Positions 1 to 14,337 are shown, counted from the stretch's first letter. The stretch: DNA of 64,000 bases from Spongospora subterranea (GCA_900404475.1 OUQQ01000005.1:1-64000), one strand, 5' to 3'. Program-made: numbers and translations. Notes: generated from the sequence alone by a model not told the origin.

Positions 1-62
1 TATAGTGGCCAGTATTCGCCCCTGTCACGGGTGAGACCGGGGTTCAATTCCCCGTTTCGGAG
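1..62 (+). tRNA. tRNA-Asp: tRNA-Asp (GUC anticodon), 5' end outside the window
   Basis: The anticodon loop CTGTCAC (anticodon GTC) is closed by a five-pair stem (CGCCC with GGGTG, one G-U pair). A T-arm with the TTCAATT loop follows, then the 3' acceptor strand TTTCGGA plus discriminator G. The first bases (TATAGTGG) are the D-arm, so roughly the 5' acceptor strand lies before base 1. A run of six T at 65-70 fits an RNA polymerase III terminator. The tail-to-tail VPS13 stop codon is only 40 bases away at 102-104. No intron is seen in the visible part. Confidence 0.93.
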
Positions 63-64
63 TC

Positions 65-70
65 TTTTTT
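65..70 (+). terminator. Pol III T-run terminator of tRNA-Asp
   Basis: Six consecutive T residues start two bases after the tRNA discriminator base, which is the usual RNA polymerase III termination signal. Confidence 0.7.
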
Positions 71-101
71 GCAGGAAATGTTGTTCTGGCTTCGCACAGC
101 A

Positions 102-3100
102 TTACATGTCTTTATTTTTTTGTTTGTTTTCTAATCCAATACATAGTCGCGTTTCATGGATAATACGTTGTTGCTCTCTGTGTAATACTCTGAACAATAA
201 CATGTTTAGGTTCTCGGCTGCTTTTAGCTTACTGGTGGTCATGTCCAATCTCGTGCGAAGCGTGTGTCTTGCCAATTTTGCCTTGTGAAGGAGCGTGCGA
301 AAACCAGCTGTTCGTGAAGATAACAGATCAAATTTGAGAATATTCTCTTTCACGTGATTTGTGAAGAAATTTAATTTTGTTTCTTCTTGCATCTTCTGTA
401 AAAGTTGTTCCTGGCGCAGATCTGCTTGTTCAAGCCTTGTTTCTAAGGCAACATTTCGTTGCACTTCTTTTGCTAATTCCTCTAAAGTCCTCAAGTTTCG
501 AGCTTCGCTTGTTTTTTGAAATTCTGCAAACGTTTTGTGAAAATGGTCGATCTCATGGCGAGCAGAGTCCAACATTAGCTGCACAGTGACGTTGTGATTT
601 CTTTCTTCTTCTAAGGTTTTGGTCAGCTCAGATACTTTTGACGCCAATTCTTGACAGAGGGCTTTGGAAAGGGCCTTTTCACGGCGATGCATCATTTCGT
701 CATGAATTCGAACTTTTAGCTGCTTAGCGAAAAGCGTCACGGATTCTGCATCGTCAACTAGCTCTGTCTGAACCGCGATATCGACTGGTTCTTGGACGAT
801 GACCTGCTCAGCGACGATATCGATTGGCTCGTTGGGCATTTCTTCGCACGTCTCTACAGAGAAAACATCGTCTGCAATGCCGGGCTTAACATTGGCTTTG
901 TCATTTTCTGCCTCGGGAGTTCTTGGAACAATATCGTCACGATTATCGTTGACAGATGAGCCCATATCTTGATGCAGAAGATCTATAGTCATGTTTTGAT
1001 GGTTGAATAATTGCAAGTCTCGCCCTAACGACGATATTTCAGCGGTGATGTCACTATGCCGCTGCCCTATAATTCGGATTGCTATGCATAAGCTTCCCAG
1101 CACCGACTCTTTATCATGCGTTTTGAAATCAACCCATTGATCAGAACTCGTTATCACTTCAGTTGAAACCAATGTGGAGATAGTCACCGACGTTTGCGCT
1201 ACAACATGCTTTACTAATTGCTTGGTAGCAATTATCTTGACTTTCAACGTATCGCTGCCGCGAACTGGCGAAGTAACTTCAAACGTCCGAGACGTGCTGA
1301 GAGTAGTTTTATTTCGCCGAAGCTCTAGCTTGAAATGAAACTTTCCGCAAGAAATCTTAGCAGAGCAAGAGTCCACTTCAGAAAACCCTCTGACACCGGA
1401 AACGATTACAAATATCCTAGTCCCAGAAGCCAGTGATTGTGCTAATAAAGAGGTCGATTCAGTTTGCAAAGCTTGTAAACGTATACGAATCAAAGACAAG
1501 ATTTGCTCAAGTGCCGTTTTGATTGATTTTGAGTTATTTGACTCGTCGAGTTTTGAGTCCTCGTCGTCGCCCAAACGTAAAGCTACCAGCCTGTGTTCAA
1601 GCCACATCGTTTCCAGACGCAGAAGATCATGTCGCCGTTCCAATGCCCCAATCGAGCTTCCGATATCGATAATAGCGTCGCTACAAGCCTGTATGATCAG
1701 GTGGATAGATGAAGGCATTTGCGACGTCCCGGGTGATCTGCGGGTTGATTCTAGGGCGAAGGTTTCATCATATCTTTTCTCCAGAGAGACCTCCGACAGC
1801 TTAACAATTGCCTCCGCTATGCAATTGTCACCGATAATTTTCTTGGTGAACACTTTGATTTGAAGAGGATTGCTGTTATGAGCACCAAGCAAATACTTTG
1901 GAAACCTCAGCTCTTCAGGGTTTGGCCATAAAACTTGTCCATTTATGCACTTCTTGATCACTTTCGTCCTCCGAGCATCACTACCTTCTAAACGCATCTC
2001 CACATAGATGTCAGTTAGGGAGCTAGAGCCGGTATTCTCTAGTCCAATTACTTCACACACAAAAATTCTTAGTTGTTCATCGTCATTATTTCGCAGAATG
2101 TCAAGTTGCCGCTGCAACTTTTCCAACTGTTCCGTGTTTGATAATTCAGCCTGACGACGGTAAAGTTCCGATTCGAGAAAGTCAACAGTATCTTCAATTG
2201 ATGTGGGAAAATCTTCGATTGGTTCCACTCCGGGGCCTATCTCCAATGCAGGATTGCCAAACATTAACAGCATTGGTTGCTTCCCTATCTCAAAAACATC
2301 TTTGCAGCGCTTCACATTAACGGCAAAGTTATGAACCAAAATTTGACAATCCTCCTTATTAGCGCAAATAATGTTAGATAGATCAACGTGCAGCTCGTTA
2401 TTATCATCAAACGCGTATGCAGAGTCAAACACAGCAATATTGCCCAAAACTCGAATCAATAAATACTGATATGAATGACCTTCGGTCCTTGTTACGTCGA
2501 CTTCTTGTATATTTGATAGAGGAACCGACCAGATGATCGTGACACCGACACTCTCATTCTTCACAAATAAAAGGCGCCGACTCGTGCATATGATGATGTG
2601 GCCTGTTGTAAATGGTAAGTGGGTGATGAACCATTCATTTTTCAGATGCCCATCTACAGAGCGCAGGACGGCATACGCAATGGCATCTGAAAAATTGAAA
2701 TTTTGAATTGCAGCTCTGTCATAGAAAGCACGTGGAGGGCGCACGACAGCAGACAAATTTGAAATTTTTGCGACAGCAACTCCTGTCACTTTCAGTATAG
2801 CATCAATTGGTTCAGCAACAGAGGCGAAGTACAAAACCATTTTCTCGGGGGCTTCCCCAATGTTGTTAATTGTTGGAAGATGTAACGATGTTTGACTTGA
2901 TGACCTTTCGAATTTCCTTGTCGGAAACGGCGCTGATATATTGGGAGAAAGCGAAAGACGTTCGCGCATGTTCACTGCCGTTCGCAATGGCATAGTTCGT
3001 AAATTCGAGCGTGCTTTGTCAAACTCCCGCATAAATTGAGAAACCATATGTGAAGGTTTCGCTTGAACAAGTCCAAACAGGTTGTGCGAGCTTTCTGAGT

Positions 3101-6100
3101 TGGTAACAATTTGTTGTTCCGATTCAACAGCGGGGCAAGGAGAGCCATCGCGCCGTGACCCGACAGAGCAAGCATTAGGAATTACAGGCATCGGTCGGGA
3201 AGCCCGATGGCCTCGAGGACTAAATATCAGCATGTCTGAAGGCAAAGAGCGAACTGAATACGCCATTAGTAAACCGATTACACAACTAGCACAACTATGT
3301 TTGCTCACTGATATCAGCTTGATCCGGCGAGAAGAACTGCGACGATATTAAGCAACCGTTGAATTGCGAAAGAAGTTTTAAACGGTAATGTTGAAATATC
3401 CTTCGGAAGATTCTCCACGTCACTTGCTCTCGCAATGACCGGAACTTCAGTCCCTCTATGACTACGGTACGTGTTTCGAGTTGGAGTTTTGTTGAACCTA
3501 TCTGATTACCAGATGATGCAACATTCATCTGAGAGGGCACAGTAGAACGAAACCTCACTATCAAAGATGAAATGGTCCAATCGTTAATTTTGATTAACCG
3601 CGGATAAGGCATTGATATTGCTGCATTAAGGCATTCCATTTTGTCGTTTTCAGAAGAAACAAGGCTACGTCTGTTTTCAGTAAAAAAGATCAGCAAGCGG
3701 TTTATCCAGTCGTCGTCCAAACATAAATGGATTTCTTGAATTGCCAGATTAGCATATAGGATTACCAAACAGCATTCAGAATATGACCATTCTACACAAA
3801 ACTGTACCACGGAAATTGGAGTATTGACAACTGACCAATGAGAATCAAATACGACCTATACAGAGAATAAATACTTTGTTATTATTCCTAATAAAACTTT
3901 ACCGAGTTCATACAATCGATCTGTAGGGAAGCAAGACTCAGCCAGAGAGACGAACGGACAGAGAAAGAATCCGGGACTTCATTGTTGATCACCAAACCGA
4001 ATGCAGAGATATGTGCAATTTCCAAAGCCGCTTCACTATCTACAAAACTAAGGCAAAATCTTTCCAAGTACAAACAGACTGATTTCGAAATGGGAACGGA
4101 TATAAGCTCGATATCAAGCCATCGAAATTGAACTAGCACACGTCCCTTGCCTTCTCCAAAGGATATCCATTGCCTTATATGTTGATATACAGGCAGATCT
4201 GCAAATAACGCTGGGGAAAATCGAACTAATCCTACAGCGTCTAATCGACCATCTTCTAATACAGATATCTCGACGAACTGCTCAACCTCATCGTGCCTAC
4301 AAAATTTGAAGTCATAATGGCAATTCCAGTATGGGCACATGGTAATTTCACTTGATGACGAATAGAATGATGCGCGAGGAGATCCATATTTGAATGATGC
4401 AAAATATGAAGCAGGATTGAGGGACAAAGAATCCGCAGCAATACATCCAACAGAAAATGTCCCCGAACGTATTGAGTAGTCGCACGGTAAAACATCCATA
4501 TTCTGCAAAAAAGGCGCAGGGATACATGAAACTTGAAAACCCGCCATCCCAAGATTATTATCGCAATTCGAGGCTAATTTTCGTAAAACTAGTAAAGAAC
4601 GATGCACTTGAAGAATGAACCTCTCGAAAACAGACACACGGACGTTTGTGAATGATTTCTTATCGATGAGGCATACGATGCTGCATGATACTTTGCCCTC
4701 AAGTGCTAATTCACTGTTCATTGTCAAATTGCACTTGGTCTTCCCAAGCAAAACCCGATCCAAAGCAGACCACACTTCGAAAACTATTACTTCATCTTTG
4801 GATGTAGTTAGGATATCAATGGGTGGCCCCGGCGACGTGGTATCCAGATATTCTTTGATGTCAAGTTCATAGGTGAAGGCCGATGACCGAACAGAGAGCG
4901 TTACACTGTTACAGCAGATCATAAGCTCAAGGGCTTTGTCCTAAAAGAAACATGAGGAAAGGGAGCAAAATCCGACACGACCTTACCAAAACCGGGATCT
5001 GGAAGCTGATTCGGTTTGACCGATACTGGGATTTTTCCTCAATCTTAGGTAAAATATCCAGTTTACATTGAAATTCTAAAAGCGTTTGTGACAGTGCCCT
5101 CAAATGCGGATTTTCAGTATACTTTGGGCATGAAGCAAGAGCAGAACCGCATTGTTTGAGATTAAGGTGTGGTTGCATAGAGTTTTCCATAATAACAAGA
5201 GCTTTGTCATTGGATAAACACGTTAAAGAGCTCTCAGAGGTCTGAAAGTGATATTCGCGATTCTCAGATTTTAACGAAACAGGGAAGGCAGATTCGCTTC
5301 CTAAAAGAGTGAAGTTAGCAATACCTAGCTTATAGATCTGATGGTTAGTCTTACCCTCGACATTGATGTGCGCTTGATTGCACGCCGAATCGAACAGAGT
5401 TAATGGAAGGCAAACTCCAGAAGCAATGGCAATGCTTTCAGATATGTTCTGCCTAAAATTCACTTGACTTGTTGAATAGTTGATTACGCGATAGGGAGCT
5501 AGCAACAAATCACCGATATCTATAACGACGTTCATAGTTGGCTCTGATGCTTCAATAGTGATGTGCAAGAAGGGAATGAGTTTCCTTAGGTTAACTTCCA
5601 TTTCAGGAATATAAACATCAAGTGCATCGCAAAACGAAACATCAATATATTTAGACCATGCTGACCTATGAAATGAGAAGCACAGAAACCTATCGGATGT
5701 CTTTGTCCAAAGAGGGAGAGAAGCTAGTCCTCCTGGAAGAAGTCGCTGAGACGAGTTAGAACCGTCAACGCGGTAGAAAACATCAACGGGCGTGCGGTTA
5801 CAAATGCGATAACGCGACGTAATGGAGATCACGTTTGTTCTCGCTCCGAACGGTTCCTGAGCGGGCATTACAGAAACCAAGATGTCAAGGCTTGCCGACT
5901 CGGTTGCTCTGGTCTCCTCATTCGACAATGAGTCGCTTGCGAAAGACACCGGTACAGCAAATGGAACTGGGCAACATTTGACTTGTAGCGGCTGAGACCA
6001 AACAGCAGAAACACTGGGGACGTGAATGCATGCGAGTTCACTTTTTTTGTGAGAAATCATCATTGGGGCCGATACTGGTCCCAACACAATAGATGATGCA

Positions 6101-9100
6101 CTATCTGTGTTTTCACAGTACTCAATCTGTAAAGGAAGACTGTTAACAAGCCAAAAAGGCACAAAAACGGTGGCCCTTTGGCACAGCCAATGCTCAAAGG
6201 TCGAGATTAACTGCAAAACGAAAACTGGCGCTGTTTCGTCTTCGGGGGCGCCCAAAGAGAATTTTAGTGGAGCATTTCTTCCGGAGTCTGACAACGTGGA
6301 CGACGATGACGCAATTATGGGAAACTCCAAATACTGATTATCACGCTTCCTGAATTGTAGTCAGTATACACCTTTGAATGAAATTTGCCGATAAAAACCT
6401 ATTTGTGGAAAGATCATTAGAGAAGGGAACATCGCAAGACCAAGCGCAACCCAAATACTGAAATTGCAATCGTAATTGCGGTGCACATAAGAAGGTATGC
6501 GCTTCTTCTGAAGGGCGGATATTTGCTTCTTCATAAACTGTGCAAATCGATGACCGCTTGTCAGCACACGACGTAATGCGATAAGTAACAGGAAGCAACG
6601 ATAAATTCTCGATTATCAAGACCGGACTAATGTTAACGCGCAAAATACCGTGTTCATTGATGCTCGTTGACATAACAACCCGTTTAGGATCGTCTAGATA
6701 TCCTAATTCAGACTTCATGGTCAAGTACATTGGCCATGTTTCGTCGCGATTCGGACGGCTACCACTTCCGATTTTGTATGGCGCACTGAAATCAACTAAT
6801 TGAGAATAATCGAGGTGAAGAACATCGGTCAGTATAACCCACCAGTATTGAAATTTGGAAATTCGAACTTGGATTTTATCATAAATGCACGGATAAGCGG
6901 GGGCCCAATGCTCTGATATGGGTGGCAGCTTGATAGTAGCTGTTCCAGGACGGCGCGTCGATGACAGCAAAGCGTCAATCTCAATGTTGGTTCTGTTCAC
7001 GATTTGGATAGGAGAATGAAACGAAACTTCGCGAACTTGTTTGTCGGTAACGGCAACAGAGCAAGTTATCGATGCTCCATCAGTCAACTGCCGATGGGTA
7101 ACAGTTTCGAGACTAACTGGAATCTGGGACAATATGTTTTCGGCGATACGAATTGTAATCTCTGATTGTTCTGAAAAACTTGTAGTAAGGTTAGTTGAAA
7201 CGACATCATTGTGATGAAGCAGGACTACAGATTGTTTTTGAATCAAGTCACCCTCAGAAGTACCTTGGATCCCGGACAGGATCTCAACATCACATCCAAG
7301 ATGATTAATGAGTTGATGGGAGTGAGTCGAGTAGCGCTTATCAAGAAATCGTCCAGAAAGACTGAGGCGCTGAAATTGCCGTATCACAACAGATGAACAA
7401 ACGATCTCAACTGGATCGTTAACATATATAGATACATCTTTTCCAAAGAAAGATGCCTGCATCGAAAAAAGCTCCACAAATGGTTCCCACAAACTTGTGG
7501 TGCCTCGAAAAACGTCAAACGCAACAGACAAAGTGAATAAATCAGCTGGGCGAGAAATAATGGAACCAGCTGCGGGGTCGCTGATTCTCCCTACAATATT
7601 GAAAATGTTAAATCGAAACACGGGAAGGCGGTTTTCAAATTCGTTATCAAGCAGAATGATCGACACGGCGTCAATATTCAGTTGTTTTAACTGGCATGCA
7701 TTGATGACGATGAAAATCCACGTAAAGCAATTATTAACCTCTGAAAGTATATGCACCAGGTCAAACTTGGTCGTTAGTGAAATTTCACCAGTTGTTTGCA
7801 AACACGTTAAAAGTTTCTTGGTTTTCTGGTCTTGTTGAAGTTCCAGGCTCCAGAATCCTGACGATATCTCTGTTGTTAATAAAGTGCTTGATATTAGAGC
7901 TCCCACACAATCAATCTGTACGTGGTTGAAACAATGCACACATACGTCAAGGGATTTCAAAGAGGCGGATACGTTCACAGATTTGAGGGCGGCAGATTTC
8001 GCACTAATGGTGAGCGGAGGACAAATATCAAACATATCAAAAAGATCAGGAAGAAAATTACAGAGCAAATTCCTGATAGGATTCACTTCAAACGCGTTTG
8101 TGCACGTTTGTTTTTTTGAAAGTTGATTGCCGCACGACAGCGACAAACCAAAGCCTCCATCTTCGCCGGAAGAAAGGCTTAAAAACGATGGACAGTCTTC
8201 GAGGTCGATAGAAGCGTGCCTGAATTTGCAGTTTAAAGTACCATTGGTGGCGTCAGAAAAAATCCAAATATTCTGTCCGGAGAAGCAGAAATTATCTGAT
8301 TTGGATGAAAACACGTTGCACACAACTGTGGTTGCGAATGGTAGTAATACATACGTAACGAAATGATATTCCTGTCTCTGACGGAGAGACAAAAACTGAG
8401 AGTATTGGAGGGAGACTGATGAGCATTCCAAGAAAATCGTAGGATTAGGATTAAGCTTAACTTCTCCGGATAAAACATCGTCGAACGTTAGCGGCCCTAT
8501 TTGCAGTGAAGATGCTGACATGCCCATTACAGACCCATGCGCAATAGAAAACGACGTTGACCCACAGGACACCGAGGTAGCAGACCTGTAACCAAACTCT
8601 CCATGATATGGCATATAATTCAAAACCGGGTTACCTATTTTGCCCCTCATGGTCAGATAAAGCTGCTCTCAGATTCTCGGCCACTACGTCAATGGTCCAT
8701 TGTTTGAATGAACCAAAATAAAACATCAAGTGTTTTGCGTGATCTTCAAACTTCTGAAGCCATTCATGTCCAGGACAAAGGACATTTAAAGAAAACAAGT
8801 GTAAAGCTACCGACGGGCGCTCGACCATAATTTTGATTCCCTTTTGTGCACCGTTACGCGAAAGCGCGCCTATAACTGGCGATGTAATGCAGAAATTGTG
8901 TGGAACTCCTGATTTGGCACACTCTACTGACACTTCAGGTATAACAATTGAGCAATTGATAAACTCAGCTTTGACTCCAGCTGCTATGGTTACGCAACCT
9001 TGTAGTACAATATCAGATTGAGTGATGGAAAGAGCCAGACCGTCGCAAGAATCGCCGAATCGTAAAACATTTTTTCTTAAGTAAACAGAAATATCGTAGG

Positions 9101-11356
9101 ATCCAGATACGAAAGAAAAAAGTAAAAAAAAATCCCACTGCATCCCAAGGCCAAGGGACTGATAAGAGACAACTGTCATATTGCTGAAGCCAATTTCCGA
9201 CTGAATCGAGACACCCTTATCAGTTATGGCATAGGTACCATCGATGCTCTCCGCTGCTGCCATCATCGAGGTAGAATCAATTGCAGATACGGATTCAGCA
9301 TGAAATACAACGGAAATATTGAATTCTGCGTTCCAATTAAACGTCAGATGCACGAATCTCACCAAAAGAGCAGATTCAAACCCCATTCTGACCGATAGTT
9401 CATCTATTTCCACTCGATACCGATTGGGAAGCGATACAGAATATGTATTTGCAGAAACCGCAAAAAATGTTTCAAGAACAATTCTCAACGTTTTGAGAAA
9501 AGAGGCATCATAAAAAATAAGAACTGGGTTGACTTTGATTAAGAAAACGGGATTACTCAGAGATTGGTCCGTTGTGAAACGGAATGAAAATGAATCACAA
9601 ACGTCGCGCGTGAAAGAATTGTTTTTGACGCTAATCGCTTGAGAATCAAGGTGCCCATCACATGATACAGAGCTGGCATCATTACGAATGGCATATTGCA
9701 AATATTCGGAGAATTCTACGTGCTTGAACGTAAAAATTTCGGTGGAACCGTGGGTAACTGCCACATTATCAAAAACAACATGCGCCTCATCAAAATTGAG
9801 GCCATGAATTGCTTCGGCATCGGATTTTGCAGAATACAAAATCGATGAAAATCCCGATCGTAAAAGGTTGAGAACGTTCGAAGAAAATTTTCGAATCAGC
9901 GAGAAGGTTGGATTGACGACGACAGGATTAACGTAGAATAACGCGCCCTCAATGCTAACCGATAAAACGCGAGCGGAATATTCAAAACGAAGCTTAACAC
10001 AATGGGTCCCTGGACATGGGGACAAAATGACTGTAGGGCCTAACTCAGTTGTAACTTTTTCCACCAACGCTTCTATCTTGCACCTATTAAGAGATTCCGC
10101 AACATTTCCATTAACAAACAGCGATTGAACATAGACTTGAAGATTCGTATCTTTTCCTGAAACACTAATAAACAAATTTCCAATATTAATTGCGACATCC
10201 CCATCTGCTGAGCCGCGAGGGCACTCTTTTGATTCTTCCAACAAGTGCTCAGTGTCACTTTCGAAATCAAACGTCAAAGCAGCGGTGAAACGCTTTTTCA
10301 AAGATTCGCCTGGACCTAAAAGAGCTTGATCGTTGTTGAATTCCTCATTATTGTCAAAGAAGTCATTTAAATGAAAGTGTAAAAGCCACGGTTTCGGAAT
10401 GAAGTCTTTCAAACGTAGAAGTTCGGCTTGCTCGAACGGAGTCAAAGGATCATCTATGATAATACGGTTATGTTGTCTCTCACTTAGATAAACGAGACGT
10501 TCTTTGTATCCCCAAAATGTGAGAAAAACATCCCAAAAGTGTGACACAGGTACTACTTGGAACAACGACATCTGTAAATTCCTTGTGACCATGTCGAAAG
10601 CAAACAGCCACCGATCACGAGGACTGCGACGAAATATTGTACTTGAAATACTCAGACGTTGCTGAGGTAAGTGCATGAGGCGCATCATATCTTCAAGGGC
10701 TTCTAGTTGTTCCACACTGATATAGATATCCATTGTCGAACAGATATACTCACGAGGCTCAAACGTCAACTTTAGTTGGTGGGCCGTCAGAATATCCGAC
10801 CCGCTGACTGAGATGGAAAATCGAGATATCGTGACGCCCTGTTTTGTTGATTCTACACTTCCAATTCTGATAAATACATTGCATGAGCCAGTTTCAGGGC
10901 CGCATTGAAATTCGAGACCGTTAATCAGCAGCCTACTTTTCCCGCTGACAGCTTCAGCTAAACGTTGCAAAATGTAGCTGTTCCCATAAAATTCCTTGTT
11001 GAAAGGAAGGGAGTATCCGTGCACAACGATGGAGACATCAGTAAGAATAACTAGACTTGGCTCATGCCAAATATTTAAGGTAAATGGCTGATGGACGGTA
11101 ACCTGGCGTATCGTGCAGTGTCCTTGTAATGATATTCGATCGGACCCGAATAATTCAGCCACCAATACTGACAGCGGAATCGTGACATCGTAAAGATAAA
11201 TTGGTCCTGCGCAAGCGAGGTAGCATCAACAGCTGTTATATGCTGCAAAAACGCGGATGCCTCACCAGTTAGACTGCCTTGAGCTTTAGAGAATTTGATC
11301 TCAGGGTAAAGCCAATCGACAATCGAGGGGGTGATGCGCGAAACCGCACCTCCCAT
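102..11356 (-). CDS. VPS13: VPS13-family bridge-like lipid transfer protein with C2/coiled-coil C-terminal extension
   Basis: Long open frames on the minus strand (11356-11165, 11165-8631, 8650-6341, 6330-4927, 4922-3888, 3810-3295, 3308-102) are joined by short introns and give about 3,600 residues. VPS13 proteins form a hydrophobic groove that moves phospholipids between membranes at contact sites. Support: an N-terminal chorein-like region (frame joined across an intron at about 11208-11267 to give SLTGPIYLYDVTIP); repeated VAB-type segments (INHLGCDVEI, VNRTNIEIDA, IENLSLLPVTYRI, VNSLPLQIEY); and a C-terminal RPPRAF motif followed by a PH-like domain (IICTSRRLLFVKNE). Odd: about 650 residues follow the PH-like domain, with a C2-like domain (LRIFVCEVIGLENTG), a second C2-like stretch and a long Glu/Lys-rich coiled coil. 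ATG at 11354-11356 is the best start. The chorein N-terminus is shorter and more divergent than usual. Confidence 0.92.
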
Positions 11357-11805
11357 TGAGCAAGGACAGTCAACCGATCGATTAGAAGGCCATTCTGGCC
11401 TATTCAGGAATTACTCAAAATCGTGAGTAACGTTACACATGATCGCGAAGTGGCCCGTTGCCCAAAAGTTTTAAGGCGTGGCCTCTAAGAAGTATGGGCG
11501 GAAATCGTTTGGTTATCTACAAGTTTCGGTTATAAATCCAGATTGAACCGCAAATCCACGGAACGGAACATTCTCTCAAATTAAAAATCAAGCTCGCTCT
11601 TTGAATGCCTGAACTTATTGTTATGATGATGTGCATACCGTAGTACACCTCTGTTTTTAAGTGTGGCCAAAGGCCTACGCATAAATCGGAGCGTTCGTTC
11701 AAGATATGACCCATGGGTTCCAAGTAAGGCAAATTTGTTTTTCTTTGTCCTTGGCCACTTGGACTCAATGGTGGCGATGCCTAAATCACCTTTGAAACTT
11801 AGTCA
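11357..11805. promoter_or_regulatory. Divergent intergenic region between VPS13 and FPGS
   Basis: About 450 bases separate the two outward-facing ATG codons, so the stretch must hold both promoters. I see no recognisable operator, TATA box at a convincing distance or RNA gene in it. Short open frames here have no protein-like composition. Confidence 0.5.
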
Positions 11806-13796
11806 ATGGCTTCGGCTATACTGTCCCTGCAGTCGACGGGCGCTGAGTTAATGTCTCGCCATCTATCCAAAACATCAGCCGTGGTTGAAACTAGATCGTA
11901 CCTTCGGCGTTTGCAGCTTGATGTATAAGTCTGATTACATTCAACAACGATTATCTTATATCCGTGTAGGTGAACCGATTGAAGGTAGTTCATGTTGCTG
12001 GAACAAAAGGAAAGGGTTCCGTTTCAGCATTTACCGACGCTCTGATTAGGTCCGGAGATGTTCCGTCTCTGGTATTTGCCATTTTTTTTTTGGTTGAAAA
12101 AGAGTTGCTAATTCGTTTCAAGCAACGGCCATTACGTACTGGATTATTCACCTCTCCTCATTTGAGGGATGTGCGTGAGCGTATTCGGATTGATGGTAGA
12201 ATCCTGCCTATGCCCGATTTTGAGAAGAGGTTCTGGCATGTTTTCAATCGCCTTTATGAAACTAGGGTATTGGCATTTATCGCATTTTATTGCGCAACCA
12301 GTTTGCCAACTTTCATCGCAGCATCAATGTGGTGATTCCCCTCCAATGCCAGGGTTTTTTAGGTTCTTTACCGTCTTGGCCGTTGACATGTTTTTATCGC
12401 ACGAAGTGGACGTCGCGATCTTCGAAGTGGGCATATATTTTTTGTTTCTGCGGCTTCTAAATGTATAGCTTAGGTTGGAATTGGCGGGCTGTTAGACCCG
12501 ACCAATGTAATTGAATCGCCTTTGGTGTGTGGGATTTCATCGATAGGCTTGGACCACTGCGAAATACTTGGATATACCATTGCAAGCATCGCTGCTCAAA
12601 AAGCTGGTATCATCAAGGTCTTGCTTAGTTAATCCACTGCTCGCCTTTTTATCCAATCATTACAGCGGCACTGTCCGGTTGTCACGTGCCCCCAATCACC
12701 TGATGCAATGACAGCGATTCGGGAAAAAGCGAATTCGGAAGAGGTCAGTTGGAAATGTTTCTACGATACTGGCACCCGTTCCTTGATTGCTGGTACTTTA
12801 GGCTGATTTGACAGTCGTTTCTCCATTGAACTCGTCCTATGCTCTTGGTATTGTAAGCTTATTGTATCTCATCATTGACTGACTCTGCTTAGGAATAAGT
12901 GGCGATCATCAGCGATACAACGCTGCCATCGCAGTTGAATTGGCAAAAACCGTTTTCCGTCATTACAACCGTGAAGTGTGTCACAGCAGTTTTTTGAAAA
13001 GTCGTTCGACAATGCGGGCCCTACGTGACTGCAAATGGCCAGGTTTCTATGCTGTATCCTTGTCTCAATCGCGTTTGATTCTTTATCAGGACGCTGTCAA
13101 ACCCTGCCGTTGTTGCCCAATCTCACGTTGTTTATCGACGGTGCGCATACTGTTGACAGTTGCCATGCATGTGGAAATTGGTTTACAAGCCATTCCGATC
13201 CCAAAGCTGTAAATATACTCGTTTTCAACTGCTGCCATAGTCGCAATCCTAATCTTCTTTTGCGCGCTCTCAACATCCATGAGAAAAAGGTAAAGACTCT
13301 GGTAAAGCCGGTCGTTTTATTCTGATTTTTGCTAGAGGAATTTGCGTATTTCTTCAGTTGCCCATTTCAGCAATCCCGCCCTAGTCTCGCAAACATGCCG
13401 TCGGTAATGGAATTAACTGGTCAACCTCACAATGAGCATTTTGCCAACTCAGAGGTATGTCTTTTTTATTCACCTGTTCCTCAATTCCTCATATCGATTG
13501 TGCTTTGCAGCTTCGTTGGCAGTCAACGATTACCAGCGTTTGGGAGCACATTTATACGTCTCAGAAGATCAAGAAGTGTGAGACAAAAACTCTTTTGAAT
13601 ATTGCTGCAGTGATATCTTCTCTCAAAGAGATTGCTTCTTCCGATCCATCAAAACAATACGATGTTCTTGTTACTGGTAAGGGCATCAGTTCAAACGGAT
13701 TAATACTGGCCGAAGATCGATCGTTAACCTACTGAGACAGGTTCGTTGTACTTGGCTGGAGATGTGCTTGATGCAATCAATTTCCATATTGAGTAA
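11806..13796 (+). CDS. FPGS: Folylpolyglutamate synthase
   Basis: Adds glutamate residues to tetrahydrofolates with ATP, retaining folates in cytosol and mitochondria. Exon 1 (ATG 11806) reads [20 protein letters not shown] and ends at 11922. A 47-nt intron (11923-11969) leads to the P-loop [17 protein letters not shown] second intron (12072-12122, 51 nt) precedes [11 protein letters not shown] and [10 protein letters not shown], the diagnostic Mur-ligase/FPGS block. Later exons carry [34 protein letters not shown] and AAQKAGIIK. The last join restores [17 protein letters not shown], the usual C-terminal FPGS motif, ending in TAA at 13794-13796. All catalytic blocks seen are intact. Middle exon boundaries (12450-13600) are approximate. 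Confidence 0.95.
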
Positions 13797-13940
13797 TTAT
13801 TTCGAAAAGGCTCAACCAAATCTATCTGTAATTACTTCCTAAAGATTTCCTCGTCCTGAAGTCAAGATAAATTTGATTAAACTACTAAACAGCACAGGCG
13901 GTATAGTATATCTAAGAAATAGAATTCCATATGACATGGT

Positions 13941-14337
13941 TTAAATGGTAAAAAAAAAACTGAAATCTTTTTTGAGGAATAAATTGCATCCCTGAACTGA
14001 CACGCAATTCGTTACAACTTACGAGTTTCGGGAATCGTGTTGGCGCAGCCTGACCTGGAGCGGCGGAAAAGTTCTCCGCACATTGATTTGTCATCGAGCG
14101 TTTCTCGTCCTGTTACACCTTTGAATTACTGCATATATATTAATGCATTGTGGTTAGTGAATATTCTGAACTGGCATTACATTCGACCGTCTGTAGGATA
14201 GATCGGGATGGCCAGTATCTTGTCAGACCGTTTGCGTCTGAAGGCGCAGCCGGTTTCGCCCGTTTTCGTTTTTGAGACATTCTCAACTGGCAAGCATTTA
14301 TTTGTGAACCATTACATTTTTTCATAGGTTGATTCAT
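13941..14337 (-). CDS. Possible small basic protein (weak)
   Basis: On the minus strand an ATG at 14337 opens a frame with a basic stretch ([19 protein letters not shown]). Two plausible splices keep the frame: one joins SRSILQT to DEKRSMTNQ, and a strong GTAAGT donor follows FPKL. The product would end at 13941 and be under 110 residues. I recognise no family. It would overlap the presumed 5' end of ASCC3 head to head, which argues against it, or against the ASCC3 start given here. Confidence 0.22.

Noticed and set aside
1519..1863. 114-residue plus-strand frame
   Set aside because: Antisense to the C2/coiled-coil region of VPS13; Ser/Arg-rich shadow.
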